Source: RGDT01 sp964630925 (GTDB lineage Bacteria > Planctomycetota > Planctomycetia > Gemmatales > Gemmataceae). From it: DNA of 60,928 nt. Each line of letters begins with the position of its first letter. Position 1 is the stretch's first letter. The position numbers and the translations under genes are program-made. The notes below the pieces were generated by a model. The model made no database searches and was not told the origin of the DNA. It was given only the letters and a program-made list of their open reading frames with translations. Where the stretch lies: the NCBI GenBank assembly GCA_964630925.1, contig CAZVZK010000056.1, positions 1-60,928 of the forward strand. The letters are read 5' to 3'. Below are positions 17,453-24,821 of the stretch, in pieces.

Positions 17453-18268
17453 TCACCCGCCCCTCAGCAGGAAGCGCTGTTCGCCGAGCTGGAAGTGGCA
17501 GGCGGTGCCGACGCTGGCCTTGCCGATGCGGAGCCAGCAGCCGTTGAGGGTGCCGGACGAGGCGAGGTGCCACAGTTCGCGCTCGTCGCGGAGGAAGCGG
17601 GCGTGGACGGGGTCGAGGAAGGGGTCGTCGATGGCGACGGGGCACTGGGCGGGGTCGCGTCCGACCTTCTGCTCCGGCGGGTCGAGGGGGTGCCGCCTGC
17701 CGTCGCCCTCGGGGAGCATCTCGACGAGGGAGGCGGCGAAGCAGGAGAAGGTGATCTGCCAGGGCTGGGTGTGCTCGTTGACGGGGGCGGGGCCGCCGTC
17801 CAGCTCGAAACGGTAGCGGCGGCCGCCGAGGAGCAACTCCTGGCCGGGCCTGAGGGCGATGTTGGAGACGCGGACGAAGGTGCCGTTGGTGCTGTCGAGG
17901 TCGTTGAGGGCCCAGCGCCAGCCGTTCTTGGCGGGCTGGCGGGTGATCTCCAGGTGGCGGCTGGACATCTGCTCGTCGTGGGGGATGACGAGGTCGCCGA
18001 GGGCGCGTCCGATGACGAAGGGGGTGTTGCGGATGCGGACGACCTCGCCGCGGTCTTCGCCGTCGTCGTAGACGGTGAGGAGGGCCATGGGCGGGCGGCG
18101 TGTGGGGCGGAAAGGGGCGGCGGTGGAGAGGGCGGGGGCGCGTGCCGGGCGCTCCAGGCGCGTGCCGGTGCGTTCACGGGCGGCCTCGCGGGCCGGCCCG
18201 GCCGGCTCGATGAGGGTGCCGACGGGGAGGGCGAAGTCGTCGGTCGAATCGCGGCGGCGGGTGTCCAC
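17453..18268 (-). CDS. Protein with two FHA domains
   Basis: This protein has 271 residues. After a 60-residue disordered, Arg/Ala-rich N-terminus come two FHA domains: about 62-150 (GRALGDLVIPHDEQMSSRH, STNGTFV) and about 180-271 (KVGRDPAQCPVAIDDP, then LNGCW). The first has intact phosphate-contact residues (Arg, Ser, Asn); in the second, NG is kept but the SSRH motif is replaced by PVHARF, so it may not bind phosphate. It starts with GTG at 18268; an ATG at 18088 would remove only the disordered part. First gene of the FHA-FHA-kinase run. Confidence 0.83.
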   Translation of the reverse strand: MDTRRRDSTDDFALPVGTLIEPAGPAREAARERTGTRLERPARAPALSTAAPFRPTRRPPMALLTVYDDGEDRGEVVRIRNTPFVIGRALGDLVIPHDEQMSSRHLEITRQPAKNGWRWALNDLDSTNGTFVRVSNIALRPGQELLLGGRRYRFELDGGPAPVNEHTQPWQITFSCFAASLVEMLPEGDGRRHPLDPPEQKVGRDPAQCPVAIDDPFLDPVHARFLRDERELWHLASSGTLNGCWLRIGKASVGTACHFQLGEQRFLLRGG

Positions 18269-18463
18269 GGTGTCGGGCTCGGGCGAGGCGGTAAAAAGGG
18301 GGTGGTCCTCCGACGGGGGCGTCGGGGCTTGCAGTCAGGGTACCCGTCGGCGGGCGGGCCAGCAAGGGAAAACCACGCGGCGCGCGGCGGGGTGCGAGGG
18401 GCGGGTGGCACGGCATCGCATTCGCAGGCGACACACGCGGCAATCGAGCGAGGAGGGTGCGTG

Positions 18464-18778
18464 ATGGCGGATCGGGAGCCGACGCGCGAGGAGGTGGATC
18501 GGACGCCGGGGCCGGCCGTGCTGGAGTTCGGCGCGCCGTGGTGAGGGGGCTGCCAGGCGATCCGGCCGCAGTTGGCGGCCCTGCTGGCGCGGCACCCGGG
18601 GGTGCGGCACATCGACGTGGAGGACGGGCCGGGGCGGCCGCTGGGGCGGTCGTTCCGCGTGAAGCTGTGGCCGACGCTCGTGTTCCTGCGTGACGGCGCG
18701 GTGGTGAGGCGGCTCGTGCGGCCCTCGGCGGACGAGATCGCCGAGGGGTTCGCGGAGCTGGTGGGCGGGGCGGGCTGA
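18464..18778 (+). CDS. Thioredoxin-like protein with in-frame UGA at the active site (candidate selenoprotein)
   Basis: Read through a TGA at 18542-18544, this gives 104 residues, the normal thioredoxin length. The active-site segment is GAPW-(UGA)-GGC-QAIRP, so UGA stands exactly where the first Cys of CxxC belongs. The rest of the fold is intact: VLEFGAPW, VEDGPGRPLGRSF, and KLWPTLVFLRDG with the cis-Pro. AGGAGG lies seven bases before the ATG. No other disruption is seen in the 78 codons after the UGA. A SECIS-like hairpin follows the UGA. Two explanations remain: selenocysteine insertion, or a recent Cys-to-stop mutation. No Sec machinery gene lies in this window. Confidence 0.72.
18551..18589 (+). 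promoter_or_regulatory. SECIS-like hairpin after the UGA codon
   Basis: Upper stem GGCCGC (18564-18569) pairs with GCGGCC (18575-18580) around the loop AGUUG (18570-18574). A lower stem GCCAG (18552-18556) pairs with CUGGC (18584-18588). The loop G at 18571 is 26 bases after the UGA; bacterial SECIS elements usually place a G in the first two loop bases 16-37 bases downstream. In GC-rich coding DNA such hairpins also arise by chance. Confidence 0.5.
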
Positions 18779-18783
18779 GGTGG

Positions 18784-21069
18784 TTATCGGACCGTCGTCA
18801 GTGCCCGCAGGGGCGTGTGGGCGAGCGGCACCTCCACCAGGGCCGTGGCCGTCAGGGCGTAGGCCGTCGTGCCGTGGACCGCGCCGGCGACGGCGCCCTC
18901 GGGCAGACTCGCCGACGCCAGCCGGGCGCCGGCGGCGTTGATGACCTCCAGGGTGTTATGCGCCGAGTCGATGACGCAGATGTCGCCCTCGTCGCTTACC
19001 ATCAGCTCGACGATGCGGCCCGGCCCGGTCCGTTCCGGCGGGGTCAGACGCACCCCCTCGCCCAACTTGCCGGGGGCCTCGACGGCGAAGGAGAGAATGT
19101 CGTGGCCGGCGGCGGAGGCGACGTAGAGGCGCCCGCCGTCCGGCGAAAGGGCGATGGCGCGCGGCTGGCGCAGCGGCACCGGTAGTTTCTTCACGGGCCC
19201 GTCCGCGGGGACGTGATGAACGCCGCCGCCCGCGGCGCGCCCCTCCAGGGCCGCCTCGACGACGTAGGCCCCGCCGGCGCCGTCGGGGATGACGCGGCGC
19301 GGGGCGGTCAGGCCCTTCGCCAGCAACTTATTCTTGCCCTCGGCGATACGCACCACGCGGCCGCCCGACTCGGACGTGGCCAGCAGGCCGCCATTGCCGT
19401 CAGCGGCGATGTGTGCGAGGGGGAACAACTCGGGGCCCATTTCAAAGAGCGGTTTCGGCGGATGCTTGCCCTCCTTCACCAGGATCAAGCTCCCATCGAG
19501 GATGATGGCGCGGCCCCGGTCGATGGCCAGGGCCTTGCCAGCGGTCAGGCCGGCGGAGAGCGTGCGGGCGTGCAGCTCGCGGCCGAGGTAGAGCTTCCTC
19601 CAGGCGTCGGCGTCGGGGCCGTGGTCCTTGCCGGTGAGCGACGTGAGGGCGTGCAAAATGGCCTTCTGGTGCGGCGTGGTGATGCCGGGGGACGGCCCCG
19701 TCTCGCCCTTGCGGGCGGGGCGCTCGCGGGTCAGGAAGTCGAAGCGTTGGCGCTCGGGCCAGGGGCCGGGGTCCTTGACGGACGTGGTCATCGAGAAGTC
19801 TTGACGGAGGTAGGTCACGTCGGCGCGGACGAAGACGCCGTCGCGCGCCTGGTAGTAAGTCGGCGGGAACGCCTTGTCGGTGGTCGGCACCCGGCCACGG
19901 ACGGGCTCCTTGGGGTCGGTGGCGATGGCGTGGCAGAGGAGGCAGTTGCGGTGGTGGTTGACCTTGACCATCTCGCGGACGTACTGGCCCTTGCCGCGGG
20001 TGTAGGGCGTGGACGGGTCGGGGCGGCCGAGGAGGGCGAGGAGGCCGGGGACGGCCTCGGTGCGGCGCAGCGAGGAGAGGGCCTCGGCGGAGTGGCGGGC
20101 GACGGCCGGCCAGGGGTAGGACAGGCCGGCCATCAGCACGCCGAGGTAGCCCTCGGCGGGGCGTTTGCGCAGCTCCTGGAGGGCCAGCTCACGCAAGGCC
20201 GGGTCGAGGTCGGTGATGGCGCGCTGGGCGAGGGCCATCGACGCCCAGCGGCCTTCGATCTTTGAGAGCTGGCGGATGAGGAGGCGGCGGGCGGGGGCCT
20301 CCTCGGCCATGAGCATCTGCTGCAAGGCTGGGATGGCGGCGGCGCGCGTCCACCGCAGCTCCGCATCGGCCCCGCGCTCCATCACGGTCGAGAGCGTGCG
20401 GGCGTCGGGGTCGCGGCCCGAGGCGCTGGCGCGGATGGCGGTGCGGAGCGAGGTCGAATTCGCCTCCAGCTCGGCGGCGACGGGCGCGGACAACTTGCAC
20501 GACGCCCCCTTGAGCATCGGCAGCCCGGCCAGGTCCGGGCGGCCGATGAAGCGCGGCGGGATCGTCTCCGGCAGGGCGCGGCCCTTGCGTGTGTCGGCCT
20601 CCAGTGCCTTCGCCTGCGCCTCGGTGAACACGGTGTAGAGTGAAACCTCCGGGGCCGACTCCAGCTCGGCGCGCAGGTCGGCCTCGCTCGCGTCGCTGAG
20701 GCGGGCCAGGGCGAGGCGTTCGGGGTGCGGGGGCACGCGCGTCGGCGGCGCGGCGGCGAAGGTGATCGTCGGCCAGGTCGCCGGGGCGAGGTGCGGGACA
20801 CGCGGCGGCGCCGTGAGGTCAGCGACGGCGGGCAGACGCAGCGGCGGACGCTCCACGCCGTCCACCACCTCGGGCGTCTCACCGGTGGCGTCCACCGGGG
20901 GCTTCTCTTCTGGACGGGCCGGCGGGGCGCCCTTGTCCGGCGCGGGCGGCTCCAGGCCGGCCAGGGGGCCGGCGTCGGGGGCGGGCCGGCGCGGCATGTA
21001 GATGACGACGGCCGCGATGGCGACGGCGGCGACGGAGGCGGCGAAGACCGCGTGGAGGAGGTACTTCAT
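18784..21069 (-). CDS. Secreted or membrane-anchored c-heme-motif protein with HEAT repeats and propeller
   Basis: This protein has 761 residues. An N-terminal hydrophobic anchor (LLHAVFAASVAAVAIAAVVIYM) precedes a proline-rich linker. Residues about 230-345 look like HEAT repeats. A CLLCH motif near 390 fits covalent c-type heme binding. The last 250 residues resemble an NHL/SMP-30-type beta-propeller (ALSPDGGRLYVASAAGHDI). Planctomycete cytochrome-like proteins combine these parts, but the electron partner is unknown. The ATG at 21069 has AAGGA at good spacing; a longer frame to 21129 has no signal-peptide logic. It converges with the thioredoxin-like gene with 5 bases between. Confidence 0.75.
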   Translation of the reverse strand: MKYLLHAVFAASVAAVAIAAVVIYMPRRPAPDAGPLAGLEPPAPDKGAPPARPEEKPPVDATGETPEVVDGVERPPLRLPAVADLTAPPRVPHLAPATWPTITFAAAPPTRVPPHPERLALARLSDASEADLRAELESAPEVSLYTVFTEAQAKALEADTRKGRALPETIPPRFIGRPDLAGLPMLKGASCKLSAPVAAELEANSTSLRTAIRASASGRDPDARTLSTVMERGADAELRWTRAAAIPALQQMLMAEEAPARRLLIRQLSKIEGRWASMALAQRAITDLDPALRELALQELRKRPAEGYLGVLMAGLSYPWPAVARHSAEALSSLRRTEAVPGLLALLGRPDPSTPYTRGKGQYVREMVKVNHHRNCLLCHAIATDPKEPVRGRVPTTDKAFPPTYYQARDGVFVRADVTYLRQDFSMTTSVKDPGPWPERQRFDFLTRERPARKGETGPSPGITTPHQKAILHALTSLTGKDHGPDADAWRKLYLGRELHARTLSAGLTAGKALAIDRGRAIILDGSLILVKEGKHPPKPLFEMGPELFPLAHIAADGNGGLLATSESGGRVVRIAEGKNKLLAKGLTAPRRVIPDGAGGAYVVEAALEGRAAGGGVHHVPADGPVKKLPVPLRQPRAIALSPDGGRLYVASAAGHDILSFAVEAPGKLGEGVRLTPPERTGPGRIVELMVSDEGDICVIDSAHNTLEVINAAGARLASASLPEGAVAGAVHGTTAYALTATALVEVPLAHTPLRALTTVR

Positions 21070-21194
21070 CGGCGGCGTCCTTGATGGAGATGCCCATCCA
21101 GGGATACACGATCCCCGCACCGGGGTCAACGAGCGGCCGCGGCGATTCTATCGGATGGTTGGGCGGCTTGAAGACTTGGCTCCCACGGGGGCCT

Positions 21195-21326
21195 GGGGGC
21201 TTCTCGCCCGATGGCACTTGGGTTCGCGTACTTGAGGCGAGCGGCGGGGGGTGAGCTCTCCGTGTGACGCAGACACGGCACGCTTACGCCGTGCCGCTCG
21301 CTTCGAACCCAAGTGCCATCGGACGA
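21195..21326. repeat. Dispersed palindromic repeat, copy 1
   Basis: CTGGGGGCTTCTCGCCC is followed by a perfect 18-base inverted repeat (21209-21226 with 21304-21321; arm begins CGATGGCACTTGG). Inside is GGCACGCTTACGCCGTGCC plus a GTGTGACGCAGACACGG stretch. A second, inverted and truncated copy closes the window at 60831-60928. The gap 21070-21545 holds this element, the hicB remnant, and otherwise nothing I recognise. Confidence 0.8.
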
Positions 21327-21390
21327 GACGCCGCTCGAAGCGGGCCGCTCGCCTGGAGCGGCGGCCGGTGAGCCTCGCCTGGAACGGCGG

Positions 21391-21462
21391 CCGGCAGGGC
21401 CGGGACCGAGCCGACATACCGGCCCTCCTCGTCTCGATGACGACGCTGAACTCCTGGCTCAT
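21391..21462 (-). pseudogene. Remnant of a HicB-type antitoxin gene
   Basis: The frame from the ATG at 21462 reads MSQEFSVVIE, and after a shift of one base the next frame reads EEGRYVGSVPALP. Joined, this matches the N-terminal strand pair of HicB antitoxins (M..EF.VVIE.DEEG.YV..VPALPG). Beyond this point the match is lost close to the dispersed repeat. No hicA is seen upstream. Only about 25 residues are recognisable, so the call is tentative. Confidence 0.45.
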
Positions 21463-21545
21463 GGTAGCCCCCGTGCCTGTTGTTGCGTCTCACGCGAAGT
21501 TGTCGTAGCCCCGTTCCCGCCCCGGATCTCTACTCGTCGCAAGGC

Positions 21546-22022
21546 TCACGCGACCAGCACCGACTCCACGGCGTCGTACCACGCGACGACACGCTCGACC
21601 ACGTCCGCGAGCAAGGCGTCGGTCAGCTCGACGCACCTCGCCCGCGTGTGGTGGACGAGCTTCGGCCCGTCGCCGTTCACGGACGGCTCGGCGAGCCAGG
21701 TGAAGAACGCCTGCTCCTCGCGGACGGTGAAGAAGAAGAGGCAGACGGGGTAGGTGAACTTCCGCAGCCCCTGGAAGAAGCCCATCGTGGGGCCGAGGGC
21801 CTTGTCCGCCTGCTCGGCAGTCATCGCGGAGGGCACGCCGCGCAGCAGGACGCCGAAGACGAGCCGCATTGGCTTGTCCTCGCGCTCGACGTGGACGTGC
21901 AGGTCCAGGCCGGTCTGCTCCTTCGTGTCCACGACACGCAGGTCGTCCCTCCGCGTGAGGATGACGTTGGCCCGCGTCCGCACCTGGCCGCCGATGTGCC
22001 GCTCGTTGATGTCGCCCGTCAT
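21546..22022 (-). CDS. DUF4365-like protein
   Basis: This protein has 158 residues. The N-terminal part has a conserved-looking basic strand region and EQTGLDLHVHVE, resembling the GxDxxVE segment of DUF4365 proteins, a family with a possible nuclease-like core. FFQGLRKFTYPVCLFFFTV and FFTWLAEP follow, and a helical tail. There is no signal peptide. It lies in the mixed region with gene remnants and the PD-(D/E)XK protein, consistent with an accessory island. I am moderately sure of the family and do not know the function. Confidence 0.6.
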   Translation of the reverse strand: MTGDINERHIGGQVRTRANVILTRRDDLRVVDTKEQTGLDLHVHVEREDKPMRLVFGVLLRGVPSAMTAEQADKALGPTMGFFQGLRKFTYPVCLFFFTVREEQAFFTWLAEPSVNGDGPKLVHHTRARCVELTDALLADVVERVVAWYDAVESVLVA

Positions 22023-22180
22023 GTCCGTGCCTCACCGATTATGGAATGACGAGGCTGCCCGCCTCATGTCGCGCCCCCGCCAGTACCCGCGGACCTCCCA
22101 GAGCCGGAGGATGGGCGGACCGTCCCGCTCGTGGGTTAGCCTCCTGCCGCGCCGCCGGAAGCGCCCCGGCCCTGAGGTCC

Positions 22181-22777
22181 TCAGGTGGTAGGCGGTGTAA
22201 CGGCCGAAGGGTACAGCTTCAGAGGCCGTTGGATCACTCGAAATCTGGTCCGATCCCGCGACCGGTTCTCGGTCAACATCTGCTGAATTAGCCGAGATGA
22301 CATGAGTTCATCTCGGAGGACTTCAAGGCAATCATGCCATTCTCCTTCAGTTGGCTCTGCGCCGCCCCAGGCCATCATGAAGTCAAAGTATGCGCCGTGT
22401 CTGAGGAGACGGCCGGGCACGGCGGTATCGAACTCACCCACCAGGATGCCGTACCTCAGGTAGGGATGGACTCGCTTATGGGCTTCGGCCTTCGCGCTGT
22501 ACGTGAGCGCGTCATGGGTCGTGACACCGCCCTTCTTGACTTCAATTATGACACGTGGAATCCAATCGCCGCCATCTCGCACATCATATATCAGCAGATC
22601 AGTCTCATACAATTCTATCCGTGGTGGCTGATAGTCGTCACTGTAGGCCCAAATCTCATGGGCGTAGGGTAAATTACAACCCGCTTGGACACGAGGAGTC
22701 CACCCATTTCGTGGGTCACCGAGGCCAGCGGCCGCTAGCCGAGCCTCCAAAGCACGGACCCATTCTCGCTCGTTCAT
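22181..22777 (-). CDS. PD-(D/E)XK-like nuclease domain protein in lower-GC DNA
   Basis: This protein has 198 residues. The core reads ETDLLIYDV...PRVIIEVKKG with a conserved spacing of Asp, Glu and Lys, as in type IV restriction-like and related nuclease folds. It is followed by a helix (ALTYSAKAEAHKRVHPYLRYG) and a strand (ILVGEFD) typical of the fold. The base composition is visibly lower in GC than its neighbours, which suggests transfer. The gene runs divergently from a small gene at 22902. No methyltransferase or helicase partner is nearby, so it may be a solitary remnant of a defence locus. The start ATG at 22777 follows a GAGAGG site. Confidence 0.68.
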   Translation of the reverse strand: MNEREWVRALEARLAAAGLGDPRNGWTPRVQAGCNLPYAHEIWAYSDDYQPPRIELYETDLLIYDVRDGGDWIPRVIIEVKKGGVTTHDALTYSAKAEAHKRVHPYLRYGILVGEFDTAVPGRLLRHGAYFDFMMAWGGAEPTEGEWHDCLEVLRDELMSSRLIQQMLTENRSRDRTRFRVIQRPLKLYPSAVTPPTT

Positions 22778-22901
22778 GTTGCCTCTCAAGGGGATAGGAT
22801 GGGAGTATCTTACGATCAAACCGCGGGCCGGCGCCCAGGTGTTCGCCCAACTACACTTCAACAGGCCGGGTTGGCTGGACATTCTCGGAGGGGCCAAGGT
22901 C

Positions 22902-23180
22902 ATGATCGAGTCACCGCTGATCCAGGGCATCGTCGAGGAGAGGGAGCGCGGGGCGCGGGCGCAGGCGATCACCGACGTCCTCGAAGGCCGCTTCACGACG
23001 CTGCCGCCGAACATCCCCGCCGGGCTGAAGCAGGTCGGGGGCCAGGAGGGGCTGCGGCGGCTGACGCGGATCGCGGGCACCTGCGCCAGCCTCGATGCGT
23101 TCGAGGAGGCCCTCCGCGCGGAGCTGCCGGCGCCAGCGCCTGCCTCGACGCGCGGCAGGAGACGCAAGAAGCCCGAATGA
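22902..23180 (+). CDS. Small protein resembling the C-terminus of a planctomycete multi-copy family
   Basis: This encodes 92 residues. MIESPLIQGIVEERERGARAQAITDVLEGRF resembles the C-terminal part of long multi-copy planctomycete proteins of the Rpn/DUF4351 type. Its first ATG has GGAGGGG upstream. The open frame continues 42 codons further 5' (to 22776) with LHFNRPGWLDILGGAKV, so it may be a decayed fragment of a longer gene. A basic tail (GRRRKKPE) ends it. Function unknown. Confidence 0.5.
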   Translation: MIESPLIQGIVEERERGARAQAITDVLEGRFTTLPPNIPAGLKQVGGQEGLRRLTRIAGTCASLDAFEEALRAELPAPAPASTRGRRRKKPE

Positions 23181-23497
23181 CGTGCCCCGGCCACCCAAAC
23201 AACACGGGCCTCGCGAATCAGGGACACGCAACAACGGGCACCCCGTCGCTCGTCCCGGCCCACGCACGCGCTGGACGCCCCGACGCACCAGCGGCTTTCT
23301 GTCCGATTCTCGCGAGCGGGCTGAGTCGGTGTCGCTGCGCTTCTCGGCGGCATCGTCGGGCCTCGGGCCTGACGGCCCTCGACCCGACCTACGTCTCGGC
23401 CCCCTGGTGGCCGCACACACGGTGAGCAGGTGAGCGGGTGAGCGGGTGACTCGCGCACTCGCAGACGATGCGTGACACCACGCATCGAATGACGCCA

Positions 23498-23539
23498 GAG
23501 TCACATGCTCACTCGCCGGGGAGGGTGAGCATGTGACTC
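23498..23539. terminator. Strong hairpin between convergent genes
   Basis: A perfect 15-base stem (23498-23512 with 23525-23539) encloses a 12-base loop. A smaller 8-base hairpin (GATGCGTG/CACGCATC) lies just before it near 23466-23485. The whole gap 23181-23564 also contains several GTGAGCGGGTGA-like repeats and no gene. The location between the ends of 22902-23180 and 23565-24821 suits a bidirectional terminator, although there is no U-tract. Confidence 0.6.
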
Positions 23540-23564
23540 GCGGGAGTGCGCGGGTGACTCGCCG

Positions 23565-24821
23565 TCATTCCAGCTCGACCTTCACCTCGCCCCCCGCCTC
23601 CGGCACCGTCACCGTGATGCCGCTCTTCGCCGGGTCGGCGTACTTGGCCGGGAGTTGGTTCGGCCCGACGCTGCCGTCGGGCAGGTGCAGCGGGCGGCGC
23701 AGCGTCACGCCCACGTTGTACTTGCCCGGCGGCAGGCCGTCGTTCGCCCGATAGGTGCTGACCACGAACGAGCCGTCGCCCTCGGTCAGGGCGTCGCCGG
23801 CGATTCCCGTGCCCTTCTCGACCACCTCGCGCAGCACGACGTGCGCCCCGGCCACCGGCACGCCGTTGAGGTGGACCGTGCCGCGCATCGGGGCCGTCTT
23901 GCGCGTCGCGCGCTTGACGCCCTTCTCCGTCGCGGCCGGCGTGGCCAGGTCGTCCGGCAGGATGGAGTCGAGGAGCAGGTGCGTGAGGACGGGGCCGGTC
24001 TTCTTCATCGTCACCCAGGCGATCTGGTCGAACTCGTTGTACTCCACGCCACGCACCTTGCTGCCGCCGCCCGTCGTCGCGAGCTGGTAGTAGTTCATGC
24101 CCTGGCGTACGAACTTGCGGAATCGGTGGACGTGGCCGCAGAAGACGTTGTAATTCCGCCCCTTGAGCGCCTTCTCGACCGCCTCCCACCCACGCTTCGC
24201 CTGGTTGGCGGCGGTCCAGATCGGCTTGTGGATGAAGACGAACGTCCAGCGGACGCCCTTGTTGTCGGCCAGGGCCTTCTCGGCGTAGGCCACCTGCTCC
24301 TTGCCCAGCGACGGCGCCCCGGTGCCGTCCGGGTCGTCGCTGTTGAGGCACAGGAACATCACGTCGCGGTAGACGAAGTGGTACCAGCGCCGGCCCAGAC
24401 GCTCGCGCCACAGGGCGTCGCTGTCCTTGTTGCCGGTGTCGTGGTTGCCGGGGACGTAGAAGAACGGCATCTGGAGCTTCTTCACGTAGCCGTCGAACTC
24501 CTTCCACTCCGCCTCCAGCACGTCCTTCTTCTTCTTGCCGCCCTCGATGAGGTCGCCCACCGACATGACGAACTCGGGCTGCATCAGGTTGATGCGGGCG
24601 ACGGCGCGTTCGAAGACCTCGGCACGGTGGCCGCCGGTTCGGTCGGAGACGATGGCGAACTGGAACGTCTCCGGCCCGGCGTTGGGGTCGAGGCCGGTCC
24701 ACGGGTTACGCGGGCCGGGCTTGGCGCCGAAGCCGCCCGGCTTGCCCTTCTCCGAACGCGAGAACGCCACGGCCGCCACGACCAGGGACAGGGCGGCGAT
24801 GCCGACGAGGATGCGCTTCAC
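23565..24821 (-). CDS. Secreted metallophosphoesterase with C-terminal beta-sandwich, paralog B
   Basis: This protein has 418 residues. A signal peptide (KRILVGIAALSLVVAAVAFS) precedes the phosphoesterase domain with SDRTGG, VGDLIEG, GNHD, FIHKP and GHVHRF, so all metal ligands are present. The last 100 residues resemble a carboxypeptidase regulatory-like beta-sandwich (LNGVPVAGAHVVL). It starts with GTG at 24821, inside the GTGA that also holds the stop of the upstream paralog, so translation is coupled. It should hydrolyse phosphate esters in the envelope; the substrate is unknown. Confidence 0.87.
   Translation of the reverse strand: MKRILVGIAALSLVVAAVAFSRSEKGKPGGFGAKPGPRNPWTGLDPNAGPETFQFAIVSDRTGGHRAEVFERAVARINLMQPEFVMSVGDLIEGGKKKKDVLEAEWKEFDGYVKKLQMPFFYVPGNHDTGNKDSDALWRERLGRRWYHFVYRDVMFLCLNSDDPDGTGAPSLGKEQVAYAEKALADNKGVRWTFVFIHKPIWTAANQAKRGWEAVEKALKGRNYNVFCGHVHRFRKFVRQGMNYYQLATTGGGSKVRGVEYNEFDQIAWVTMKKTGPVLTHLLLDSILPDDLATPAATEKGVKRATRKTAPMRGTVHLNGVPVAGAHVVLREVVEKGTGIAGDALTEGDGSFVVSTYRANDGLPPGKYNVGVTLRRPLHLPDGSVGPNQLPAKYADPAKSGITVTVPEAGGEVKVELE

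Noticed and set aside
18406..18421. Possible sigma-54 promoter (TGGCACG...GCAT) before the thioredoxin-like gene
   Set aside because: The distance between the GG and GC pairs is one base short and the -12 element is poor.
18464..18544. Calling the thioredoxin-like gene a plain pseudogene
   Set aside because: The UGA is exactly at the redox Cys, the rest is intact, and a SECIS-like hairpin follows; I list it as a candidate selenoprotein with the pseudogene as alternative.
22023..22180. Possible further remnant between the DUF4365-like and nuclease genes
   Set aside because: No frame gave a recognisable family motif, so I do not call it.
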